NCBI GenBank assembly: GCA_001929475.1 | Contig: LXFE01000737.1 | Span: forward strand, 1 to 31,633 | Length of the DNA stretch: 31,633 nt | Direction: 5' to 3' | DNA from: Neolecta irregularis DAH-3 | Taxonomy: Eukaryota; Ascomycota; Neolectomycetes; Neolectales; Neolectaceae | Shown here: piece after piece, positions 10,281 to 19,404 of the stretch | Position numbering within the stretch: position 1 is the first letter of the stretch | Layout: every line of letters begins with the position of its first letter | Translations under genes and position numbers: made by a program | Notes under the pieces: generated by a model | Seen by the model: only the letters and a program-made list of their open reading frames with translations | Told to the model about the DNA's origin: nothing | Databases searched by the model: none

Positions 10281-11648
10281 ATGAACAGCCCGAGAAGCCT
10301 CATTCGATTGCACAGAACACCGCTGGTCTTCTCGCACATGAACAGAAGGAAATTAGTCACTAATAACCCAGTTCCGGATCCAATCTACCATCGCATACAA
10401 AAACATGTCCGACCAGCCTTCATGATTGCAGAGAAACGTGAAGTAAGAACAACTTCGAATCATTTCTGAGTAGTCCAGATGCCATGCTATCAGATATCAG
10501 CCACTTATCTCAAGAAAAATAAATCGTTCGCTCCCCTGAACCGGAGACTCCTTCGGAAAGCTAGAAATCCAAAGAAGAATAGCTGTCTGTCGTGGAGACT
10601 GCTAATCGCAGGAAACAAACATGACCCAGAGTTTATATGGGATTTATACCAGCAATCAAAACTGACTGCCCGTGCATCACTTGCAGTGGGAAGTGACTTT
10701 GTAAACGCATTCCTAGAATTGAAGGATTTCAATCGAGCTTTCACGGTGTGGAAGGATTATTGCCTTTTCCTAGCGAACATGGCCATCGGATTGATTAACC
10801 TTGCCCCGAATCAAGATCTACTTCGAGATATCTGGAGCGAGATCCACAGGAAATCGCACCAAAAGCAAGAGATTTCGAACCACCTACTATATCACTATAC
10901 CAAGAAGCTGGCTGAATTTGACTTTTACATAGCGCAAAAATTTGTCTTGGAGAACTCGAAAGAAGACAGGCGACCCGAACCCTGGATAGCAATCGTTCGG
11001 GCTTGTGGTAAACGGAAGAAGATTAAGGAATTATATGACGTTTTTGTAAATCTACAAGGGCTTGGGATTGACATACAACCGATCATCCAAAGTTTATGTT
11101 GTGCTCTTGCACAGACAAGGCCCGAAATGATATTCGCGGTGTTTCAAGGAAGATTGGAATATTATTCGAGCATAACGGAGCGGGAACTGATCGGACTAAT
11201 TATATCTTTCAACATGGAGATGATGGAAAGAGGTCTGCATGAGTCAAAATGGACGATCCCTTTGCAGGGATTCATTTGCAGGAACAGGTGGCAGGGTGCC
11301 AAACAGGTGCTAAAGTATGTGGAAGAAAAAGATAGGAAAGCACTCCTACCGACCTTAAAGTTCTATCTTTTAGAGGTTTTGAAAAAAGAGAAGTGCAAGC
11401 ACGGCTTATTGCTGGAGGATGTTGAGCAGATGGACGAGAACTTCCTAGAGGGGCTATATTACCAGGTGCTGAAAGACAGCGGTAAAGACGGCAACATGCA
11501 GATATTGGCGCGGATGATAGAGCAGAAAAATAATAATCCAACAGCAAAAAAGCCAACAGGGCAGAGCCCGCAGGAGCAAATGGAGAAGATGGGGGGGCAA
11601 GGAGAACAGGGAAAGCGGAAGGATTCGGACAAGGTAGCGACTGGGTGA
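10281..11648 (+). CDS. PPR-like mitochondrial protein, array copy 4, with charged Gln-rich tail
   Basis: Exons 10281-10442 and 10479-11648 (36-nt intron with GTAAGA donor, phase 0) give 443 residues. The body start MPCYQISATYLKKNKSFAPL aligns with the D-P-L starts of its relatives, which fixes the splice. The presequence (MNSPRSLIRLHRTPLVFSHM, then NRRKL) is strongly basic. The first conserved pair is LSWRLLIAGNKHDPEFIWDL; the mid motif is ALAQTRPEMIFAVFQGRLEY; the later one is IPLQGFICRNRWQGAKQV. Unlike the others it ends in about 40 polar residues rich in Gln, Lys, Gly and Asn, so its C-terminus is probably disordered. The ATG at 10281 is the first in its frame after the stop near 10099, but an extra upstream exon is possible. 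Confidence 0.7.
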
Positions 11649-11873
11649 TCACTTTCCCCCGGAATCTTCCGATGAAAATTCTGAGTGCCTTTCTGCCAAG
11701 TTAGTTCATAGCACCGTGTTGTCGCGTGCTCCCTGTCCCGCACCCGCCAATACTCAGTCTGTGCCTGAATGTAAATAAAGAATTGGAGCATGAAATTTGG
11801 CGCCCACCGAACGCACTTTAATGTCTTGGGGATATCAGGACTGTAGAGCAGGTGATCTGATCCATACACCTCC

Positions 11874-13293
11874 ATGTTAACAGGTACGTTTATTTCCACC
11901 TCAACCTTTTTTCCCTAACGGAAGAGGTGCTAATGCGTCTCAGTTCAGTTATGCTTCTATCGCTCTCGGCCCTTCCTTCCAATATCGAAGCGTGCCGGTT
12001 GGAGATCATATCATCACACCGCTCCCAGACAACGGATGAGACATCGAGTCGATCGGGGGTATTACGGCGTGTTGTCGGACCATATCGTCAATTCAACCTC
12101 TGTATCTCGTTCTTTTATCAGAGACTTACTAGCAGGACCCGTTATACCTTGAGGCTGCTGCCACCCTTAGAGAATCACGGTCGATAGACCCTCTTGTCCC
12201 TCGTCTGCTTGAACTCACAGAGTCAAACCCTACTGAAAAGATCGCTTGGCACCTTTTGGCCTCAGGAAACGCCTCTAATCCAGAAGCTCTCACTTCTCTC
12301 TACCGGCAGGCGAAAGCACGAGACGTTGCATTTCCGGGTTTACTCAACACCATCGTTGATTTTCTAATTCGAAAGAATGGTAATTTTAATGGAGCATTTG
12401 AAATTTTTCATGAAAATAAAAACGTTGAAGTCGCTCGCATTGAACAATTCATCAATCTTGCAAAAGATAAACTGTCGCTCAAGAAATTATGGAACGAGAT
12501 TATCCGCAAATCGAGATTCGAACCATCGGAGCGTCCGCTTATGAGTCCAGTTGCGATTTATGCGTATTCCCAAGCACTCGCCCGATTCAGTTTTATAGAA
12601 GCTAGGGACTTTACAATCAATATATCGTCAAAAAACCGCGATGTAAATCCATGGATAGGTCTCATTGAAGCTGTTGGAGCGAGTAAGAATCTCCCTCACC
12701 TCCATGAGACTTTTCGCCTCTCCCAAGCTCACAAAATTCCGTTCGCCAAGATATCTGGAAAACTGTTTGGAGCGCTTGCCAGAATATTGCCATATAAAGT
12801 ATATGCCGCGTTTCAAGGGGAGTCGGTAAATTCCTCAAAGTCTAAGGAAAAGGAATTGTTCAATCTGATCAATCCCATCAGTATCTCCGAGTCTCACCTT
12901 CCTCGAGGGGGAAGCGTTTGGGAAATCCCCCTGATGGGGTTCCTCTTGAATGAAAGGTGGAATGACGCGGAACAGGTGGTTTTCCACGCGGAGGAAGCAT
13001 ACGATTTAAATTTCCAGACGTTATATCTTACATATTTCGACTGCGCACGCAAGCATGCTCCTGCAGAAACCTGTCTTGATTGGCTGCGTCTTCTTCAAAA
13101 GAAAAGGCTTGACCAGGAATGTCATTACATTCGTTTGATCCAAGATTTTGAAGAAAGAGGATTGAAAGAGGCGATCAAAATTGTTAATGGAATGAGAACA
13201 TCCGGCGATAAGCCAATTTCTCTGCTTTCCAGTACCAACCCTTGTGCAGGAATATCAATGCATGCAAGGAATCATGTCAAAAGAGTTATCTGA
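11874..13293 (+). CDS. PPR-like mitochondrial protein, array copy 5
   Basis: Exons 11874-11883, 11944-12101 and 12136-13293 give 441 residues. The 10-nt first exon (ATGTTAACAG) has a perfect GTACGT donor. The 60-nt intron is chosen so that the next exon encodes RSRPFLPISKRAGWRSYHH, an ideal mitochondrial presequence, and so that phase 1 and the following phase-0 intron (34 nt) agree. The alternative acceptor at 11924 gives a different, hydrophobic frame that does not reach the second donor in phase. The body starts DPLYLEAAATLRESRS, nearly the same as the copy 1, 6 and 8 starts. Conserved segments: IAWHLLASGNASNPEAL, GALARILPYKVYAAFQGESV, IPLMGFLLNERWNDAEQV. Role inferred as mitochondrial RNA binding. 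Confidence 0.75.
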
Positions 13294-13613
13294 TATGATA
13301 ATCTTTCCTTTCATGATTATATGTCTGTTTCCCACTTGGGATGAAATGAAATGTATGATGCGCAGATGATTAGCCATGGGTTGCCAATGTTTATAAATAG
13401 AGTTAATACAATGATTCTCACTTCTGCGCAACGCAGCTCTTCATATAAGTCTTAAGCGAATCCTAGTCCTAGCCAAGCTAATCTTTGTTTTGCAGATATA
13501 ATAAGTAACTTGTTGAAGATTTATTTCAATCTGTCCGGTACATGTTTCAGTATTTGCGATCACTTTGACTAACCTCGGAGTAGCCATCCTCTTCCAATGT
13601 TCTTTCTTCCATA
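13294..13613. other. Intergenic region between copies 5 and 6
   Basis: 320 bp. No gene seen. An ATGTTTCA at about 13541 followed by a GT and a CTAAC branch could be a short upstream exon of copy 6 (8 nt, phase 2), but the frame then needs a second small intron, so I did not use it. Confidence 0.4.
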
Positions 13614-14842
13614 ATGTTCTTACGACAATATTACAGCTACTTTGGAAGCAAGACTGCTTCCTCGTGTTTTATATATAAATTTCGCGCTGGAGGTCATTTC
13701 GAGCGTTTCTTTCATTTTTCTCAAATATGCCCTCATATACCGCGAGTAACACATGGTATATACAGCAAGAGTCCATATATCCGCAGAGTATCGCATCCGG
13801 CACTATAAGCACTATTCTTATCTTATAGGACCCTCTTCTCAAAGAAGCCGCCATGATTATTGAAAACGGTAAACAGTTCGACCGATCAATTATTAGACGT
13901 CTGCTCGAACCCAAAAAGCACCCACAGACAGACCTGGCGTGGAAGTTTCTTGTTTCAGGCACCTTGAAATCACAGACTTTGATTCTTCGCCTGCTTTATC
14001 AAACAGAAAAAAAAAGAGGGGTTTCCTCTTTGCAGTTTTGTTCAGCAGTGAATGTCGTAATTTCGCACCTGATACAGCTTGATGAAATCGATAAAGCACT
14101 AGTTGTACTCTCAAAATGCGTCCCAAAAGCTACTCTTACAACTCTCCGCCACTGCCTCATGGCCGCAGACTCGGAACAGACGCTCGAAACATTCTGGTCT
14201 CTAACTAAAATTTCTGGACAAGCTAAAGCGTACAAATTGGAAGAAGTTTACGTCGCAGCCCTTACCAAGTTCAACTATCAAAAAGCGAAAAGTATTCTCC
14301 TTGAATCGCCTGAGGCAATGGGAAGAGAAGCCTGGAGAGCGCTCCTGGAAAAAGCAGGCGACCTGAAAAACTTTAACGATTTGTACAACCTATTTCAATT
14401 CTCACGACAACACAACATCACGAGGAAAATCGAAACAGTCTTCTTCCAATCTCTTGCGAAAATATTCCCTGAGGAAGTTTATGCTAAATTCAAAAAACAG
14501 GCAGCATATGGCTCCAACTTCAAAGAAACCAAATTATTAGCCCTTCTCCACCCGCGTCTTCTCTCGCGCATTCAGCTAAATCTCAGTAGAGATAGATCAA
14601 TTTGGAGTATACCCTTACTCGGATTTCTCGCCAATTCAAACCTTGCACGAGCGAGGGACGTTCTCAGGTACGCTGAACGAGTCGAGGGGAAACCGAATCG
14701 TCAAATGTATCTTAGTTGTCTCAAATACAGTCGACGGCAGAAAAGCCCCGAAGATGTAAGAGAATTCTCGAGATTACATAAGGAATGCGAGAAGGCCACC
14801 TCGATAGAAATAGCTCAACGATTGTCAGCTTCGAAGAAATAG
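13614..14842 (+). CDS. PPR-like mitochondrial protein, array copy 6
   Basis: Exons 13614-13787 and 13829-14842 (41-nt intron, phase 0) give 395 residues, the shortest complete copy. The first exon starts MFLRQYYSYFGSKTASS and stays basic and aromatic for its 58 residues. Its first 10 bases, ATGTTCTTAC, match the ATG-TTN-NNN-N pattern of the 10-nt start exons elsewhere but run directly into coding sequence, as if the first intron were lost. The body starts DPLLKEAAMIIENG, which fixes the acceptor. Conserved segments: LAWKFLVSGTLKSQTL, QSLAKIFPEEVYAKFKKQ, IPLLGFLANSNLARARDV. The C-terminus ends soon after the last helix pair (ASKK). Function as for the family. Confidence 0.75.
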
Positions 14843-15105
14843 ATCGATGTGTTGGGCTGTGCTAACAGACACGTTTATCCGTTGAGAAGCAAACTGCAGA
14901 CTAAAGTGCGTCAAAATTCTGCGGAATGCGGGTTAGCATGTTTGAAGAATGGGGACTCTAGGGTCAATTTATTCATGGTCAGATGCTGTTTTGAAAGTGA
15001 GTGAGGAATAACTTTAAAACATTAACCAAGATAATATTTTCAAACGCTTTTGAACAAGTATTTACATTTCACACCAGTTGCCTTGACATTAATTAAAAAT
15101 AATAC

Positions 15106-16502
15106 TTACTGGATTGTTTGTTCGACGTTAACCTTATTTTCCTTTTTACTATTCTTGACTGTGGACAAGCTAAGTCCCCTTTCTTTCATTTCACGCTTTA
15201 CGATCTTAATTTCTTCCTTCATCTGTTCCTTAGTTACAAAGTTTAATAATTTCGTGTATCTGTTATGAGTGAAGTCTTTTGGTATATTTTCTCGATCAAT
15301 CTGATCTAAGAGAGATAAGGTCTTCTCGAAGAGACCACGGCCAACCAGACAGTCAATATACATCCTAAGTAACTGCTTGACAAACATCCAAGGTTGCTTA
15401 GTTGCATATTTCAAAAGCGAATCTGCTTCTTTATATTTTTCATTGTAGAGAAATCCTGTCAGAGGGATTTCCCAGATCGAACGGGGACAAATGTCTGCCT
15501 TTTTCATTTCTTCAATTGTAGAGAGGTTCATAAGGTCCAACAATTTTGTGGCTTCTGGGTCGAGACACGGAAGAGGAGTTGACCTCATGCAAATTGCAAG
15601 CGTCTTTTCTGGAAAACATTTCGCGATAGCAATGAAAATGGTTCTGTAGAGACGGTTTATTGGCAAGTCATGAGCAACAACTGCGGAGACCAAGTTATTG
15701 ATTCCTTCTACCGACCGCAGATTTCCTTGAACTTCGAATAATGGATCCCAACAGCGTGAATCGAAGGGTTTCAACTTGACAACAAAAGATCGTGCTTCCC
15801 AATAGTCAAGTCTCGCTAGAGCTCTAACATAGCATATTTGGACTTTTATCGGAATTTTCATGTTGAGTTCATTTAACGGTGTCCAAATAGATCGAACGGA
15901 CTCCAATGATGGCGCCAAAGGGATTAACTTTGCAATATCAAGCATCGAAAAGAGTTTTGGATATTCCTGATAAATTTTATAAGCTTCTAAAAAGCCATTG
16001 TTTTGAATGAATAAACTATAGGTAAGTGCGACAACTTCCTCTGTAGGCTTAGTCGACGATTTCGCTTTCTGATATAACTGATCGATAAACTGAAAATTAT
16101 GGGAATTTCCGTGTAAAAGCAAGTACAATGCATCGATATTGGATGGATCCTCATTGTAGAGAGAGAGTAACTTGGAATTGTAATTCTCAGTCGACTTGTA
16201 ATTGCGAATCAATTTGAGAGCTTTGACAAAGACGTCAATCTACTGAGTATAAGCAATAACAAAGAAGAGGCATCTACTTCGTGTCTTAGGCGGTATAATC
16301 GAGGAGAGAGGGCGAGTGATTCGTACCCGCGCGAATCAAGTGCGGCGGACGCGACATCGTATACATTACCGTTCAATACAGACATATTACTCGATGTTTT
16401 ACGGACGAGGAACACATTATGTGGTCGTAGTCTGGTTGTTACACGGAGACAAGCTGGTCTACTCCTGGTGACAGCAGTGCAAAAATATTCACTGGCGAAC
16501 AT
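15106..16502 (-). CDS. PPR-like mitochondrial protein, array copy 7 (inverted)
   Basis: On the minus strand, exons 16502-16493, 16453-16278 and 16239-15106 give 439 residues. The 10-nt start exon (ATGTTCGCCA) and 39-nt phase-1 intron repeat the array pattern; reading straight through is also open, so this intron rests on paralog analogy. The next exon encodes a presequence with seven Arg in the first 30 residues (CLRVTTRLRPHNVFLVRKTS). The second intron is 38 nt, phase 0. The body starts IDVFVKALKLIRNYKSTE. Conserved segments: ALYLLLHGNSHNFQF, IAIAKCFPEKTLAICMRS, IPLTGFLYNEKYKEADSL. This is the first copy in reverse orientation; it is convergent with copy 6 (263 bp between stops) and faces copy 8 head to head across the retroelement. 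Confidence 0.75.
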
Positions 16503-16632
16503 TGTTGATGGTGGTTGAAAAAAAAAGATCCAAGTTCGAATTCATTCCACTTCTTGCTTATAATGAACATGTTCACAATTCTGCTTTCAATATTACTTGT
16601 TCTCCTGTATGATCAACCTTCTATGCCAGTTG

Positions 16633-16867
16633 TGTAACGGAGACTCCCTCCTGGAGCAGGTCTGGATAGTGTGAAGGAGAGGTATAATCATATCCCTGTA
16701 GAAGAGGGCTGCATAGCCCAAGCACTAGGCGCTTGTATATAATTAGCACCGTGTGGACGGTGGCCGTCATCTTGTTAGTGACGACTAACTGCCACATAGG
16801 TATGGAGAATACTATCTTGTTAGTGATGACTCACTGCCACATAGATAGTCACCTCTCCTCCATAACA
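16633..16867 (+). repeat. Probable 5' long terminal repeat
   Basis: Begins TGTAACGGAG and ends CTCCATAACA; the ends are imperfect inverted repeats with TG..CA termini. The right boundary is supported by the primer site 2 bp later. The left boundary is by inference only because no second LTR is present for comparison. Confidence 0.5.
16769..16844. repeat. Two 31-bp direct repeats inside the LTR
   Basis: Copies at 16769-16799 and 16814-16844, offset 45 bp, both starting ATCTTGTTAGTGA and ending ACTGCCACATAG (with one change just before). They differ at 2 of 31 positions. Such repeats in an LTR are often enhancer-like; here that is only a guess. Confidence 0.8.
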
Positions 16868-16869
16868 GT

Positions 16870-16881
16870 TGGGGGTCCGGC
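16870..16881 (+). other. Putative tRNA primer-binding site
   Basis: TGGGGGTCCGGC starts 2 bp after the LTR. It begins with TGG, the complement of the CCA end of a tRNA. The pairing tRNA would have C as discriminator base; tRNA-Pro is a possibility, not checked. Confidence 0.45.
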
Positions 16882-16923
16882 TTAAAAGAAACTGAGCAAC
16901 GGGAAACCAAAACCTAGAAAACA

Positions 16924-17720
16924 ATGGACCAAGGACAAATTGAACAGATGATGCAGGCTTTTGGACACCACATGGTAGCCATCATTAGCAACCTTACGAA
17001 AAGCTTGGCAGACCAGATGACAAGCCATCAACAGAAGATAGCAGAGGAGACAGAACACCGCCAGCACCAGTTTATTGAGAGCATGATACGAGAATTTGCA
17101 CAAATGAAACCACCCGCACAAGCAGAGCAAATAAATATTATGAGACAGGCCACATACAAACCCAGAATAAAGAAACTCGATGGAACCAGGCCAGATCTGG
17201 TAGAGGAATGGCTCTAGACACAGCAGCATTCGCCCCCAATGAAGGCGTGAGATTTCTATATGGAAGAATGGCAGGGCCTGCACGGGCACATTTTGAAGCA
17301 AACTATGATGAACTGGTGAATGGCTCTTGGGATCATTTCTGCGCAAAGATGAGAAACCGATTCATTCCAGAATCCTTCGCTTTCGCCCAGCAACAACGAC
17401 TCGCAGAACTAAAAGTTACAACCTCAGTCCAAGCATTTATTACAGTATTCCAGCGCCTGGCAGCTCAATTCAAAGAGGAGGAGATATCAGAAAAGCAGAA
17501 AATCTTTTACTTCATAAATGGCTTACGTACCCGAAAACAACTATTCGAGCATGTAGTTCAGAAGAAACCCACCTTATTAACAGAAGCAATTGAAATCACA
17601 TCCAACTTTGATCGGAAGCGGTTCCTTTCAACAAAGAAGTTTGAGAAGAGATCCGCTGGTGGAGACGAAGGAAGTTACACCCCAATGGAACTTGATCACA
17701 TTCGGAAAACCTCGAAACAG
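16924..17720 (+). pseudogene. Retrotransposon gag, frameshifted and truncated
   Basis: The first frame starts at ATG 16924 (MDQGQIEQMMQAFGHHMVAI) with a coiled-coil-like N-terminus and stops with TAG at 17215-17217, directly after LVEEWL. Coding continues in another frame from about 17208: FLYGRMAGPARAHFEANY, FCAKMRNRFIPESFAFAQQ, VFQRLAAQFKEEE, which is the core of the retrotransposon Gag capsid family (small residue-LxG...AxxxF, WxxFxxxFxxxF). It reaches the PMELDHI stretch that normally stands just before the zinc knuckle, but no CCHC knuckle follows; from 17722 the sequence is unrelated. So the gene is both frameshifted and cut off before its nucleic-acid-binding domain. Confidence 0.8.
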
Positions 17721-17721
17721 C

Positions 17722-17800
17722 CAGTGTTGGCGGGCCGAAACACCTTTTTAAAGAGCCCGGCCCATGGGCTTTTTCATGGACCGGCGCCGGGCCTAACATG
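17722..17800. mobile_element. GC-rich patch resembling a hAT transposon terminus
   Basis: Begins CAGTGTTGGCGGGCCGAAA at the point where gag homology ends and carries GCCCGGC (17755-17761) and its reverse complement GCCGGGC (17786-17792) around a CCCATGGG palindrome. CAG-type ends followed by GGGCC/GCCCGG subrepeats are a habit of hAT elements. No 8-bp target duplication and no matching other end were found, so this could also be gag-linked or unrelated GC-rich DNA. Confidence 0.3.
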
Positions 17801-17873
17801 TGACAAAGTTTCTTGTGGAAAGAATATTCAAGAGACAGCGACGGAACCAAATTGAGTAATTGTGCGAGCGGTG

Positions 17874-17901
17874 TAAGGATATACCCAATCGGTATACCTT
17901 A
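17874..17901. repeat. Inverted repeat, TAAGGATATACC / GGTATACCTTA
   Basis: The arms are complementary except for one extra A, with a 5-base loop. It lies between the dead retroelement and array copy 8. Role unknown; it could be a structured 5' region or part of a small element. Confidence 0.6.
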
Positions 17902-17950
17902 CCAATACAGTAATCAGGCGTTGGTGGAATATGAAGCGGAGTTTATAGTT

Positions 17951-17987
17951 ATACCTAGCCTGAGTTGCAACACTTTAGGCTAGGTAT
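17951..17987. repeat. Perfect 11-bp inverted repeat, ATACCTAGCCT
   Basis: Arms at 17951-17961 and 17977-17987 with a 15-base spacer, about 70 bp upstream of the copy 8 start codon. The spacer includes CAACACT, the complement of AGTGTTG in the hAT-like end at 17722, but the match is too short to mean much. Confidence 0.7.
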
Positions 17988-18055
17988 GTCCTGTAGTTGT
18001 TTAGGAATTTCCCGAACGCTAATTTTCCCAAATCTTGATTCTTTGTGGAAAAACA

Positions 18056-19364
18056 ATGCAGCCTTTACTGCAGGCTCGTCGAGTGTTTCATCGGCCGCAT
18101 TACCAGTCGATATGGCTTCGTTATATTGGTTCAACAGCCGACGGCGACCCCGGCAAAAGTCTACCACGCTATGTGAAAACGCAAATTTTATTGCCTGCAG
18201 ATACGGTATTACTCCATATAAGTACTTGTTAATACTCAGGACCCCCTACTTCTCAAAGCGCAATATCTATATTCACATAAACCGGATTTATTTCCAGAAA
18301 TCAACGCCGACTTGTTTGAGTTTGTCAATATTTACCCTCAAAATAATACAGCATGGCACATTCTAATTGCTGCCAACAGAAATAACGTCCCATTGATCCT
18401 CGAAATTTACGAAAAATACAAAAAAATGAATATTAAAGCTAAAAATCCGGTTTTCGTGCGGATATTCAATACTCTCATACAAAATCAAGAAATCGAAAAG
18501 GCTTACAAACTCTTCAAAGAAGAGAACCTTAGACCTGAACAAGCTAATGAGCTGTGGAAGCAAACTGATAATCTTGCTTTTGCAAACGAGATATATCATT
18601 ACATCTCCCAAAGCCGACCTTCCATTATTGCAAAAGCAGTGGTCGGCTATATCAAGTGTTTATCTCGTTTATCAGTATCTAGCGCTCGAGCCTTTCTTCT
18701 TCGAAAACATTTGCGAGGGGAGAGAGTTACAGCAGAAATGTATACACGGATTATATGGGAAGTCGGGCAATCAAAAGACATGGGACAACTGTGGGAATTG
18801 TACAATGAAATATGCCAGACGGGTATTCCACTGTTTTATCCAAAGTCCTACATTTTGGCCGTGTTTGGAAAAGCACGACCAGAATTGTTGTTTGCCGTAT
18901 TAAAGGGCGAAACGGTGAAAACGAACCGGGTGGAGCGGAAAATATTGGACTTGTTGGATGATAAATTTATTAATGAGGATTTTTTTCGAAGGAGATTATG
19001 GCGGGGTGTGGCATTTGGGTTTATTGATCAAAAGAAATATGAATTGATCGATCAAGTCCTTCAACATAAGAGAGTCCATTTTGGTTTAGAAGACGATGAA
19101 AAGATTTGGTTTACCTATGTCTATGAGGTTGCGCAGTCCGAGGGTCTTGATCGTGGACTGGAGATATTGTACAAGGCAAGGGAAAAGGGTACAAAAGACA
19201 TCGCAGTGCTTTTTGAGGCGTTGACCAGGGTGGCATATAAGAAAAAGGACAGGAAGTGGTTGATGAAGATGGTTTTGGAGATGAAGAAGTTGGAATGTAA
19301 GATGACAACGTTTGTAGCTGAGAGGTTTGATGAAATGGGAATTCCCATAAGTCATCTAGTATAA
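18056..19364 (+). CDS. PPR-like mitochondrial protein, array copy 8
   Basis: Exons 18056-18205 and 18240-19364 (34-nt intron, phase 0, TTAATAC branch) give 424 residues. The presequence MQPLLQARRVFHRPHYQSIW is basic with no acidic residue. The body starts DPLLLKAQYLYSHKPD, matching the D-P-L start of copies 1, 5 and 6. Conserved segments: TAWHILIAANRNNVPLIL, AVFGKARPELLFAVLKGETV; the IPLxGFL motif is weak (GVAFGFIDQKKYELIDQV). C-terminal helix pairs around EGLDRGLEILYKAREKG and KWLMKMVLEMKKLECKM are PPR-like. It ends only 40 bp from the stop of copy 9, tail to tail. A tiny upstream exon was searched for and not found. Confidence 0.75.
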
Positions 19365-19404
19365 ATTACTGGTCTGACAGGGTTCAAATGCTTTACAGCA
19401 TAAC

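Larger units (their letters stand above)
16633..17720 (+). mobile_element. Truncated LTR retrotransposon: 5' LTR, primer site and gag only
   Basis: A 235-bp LTR-like segment (TGTAACGGAG ... CTCCATAACA, ends imperfectly inverted) is followed after two bases by a TGG-starting primer-binding site and then a gag gene. No protease, reverse transcriptase, integrase or 3' LTR follows; the element stops near 17720. With one frameshift in gag it cannot move by itself. It lies between the divergent array copies 7 and 8. It is a fungal retroelement of Ty3/gypsy-like gag type; without the pol region the family cannot be fixed. Confidence 0.75.

Noticed and set aside
11272-11899. Long minus-strand frames opposite the end of copy 4
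   Set aside because: Antisense to a well supported coding exon and without features of their own.
17722-17973. Complete small hAT element with ends CAGTGTTG and CAACACT
   Set aside because: Only 7 bases agree between the ends, and no 8-bp target duplication was found; kept only as a hAT-like left end.
17965-18366. 133-codon frame before copy 8
   Set aside because: Wrong frame across the copy 8 presequence exon and intron; the spliced frame gives the conserved D-P-L body start.
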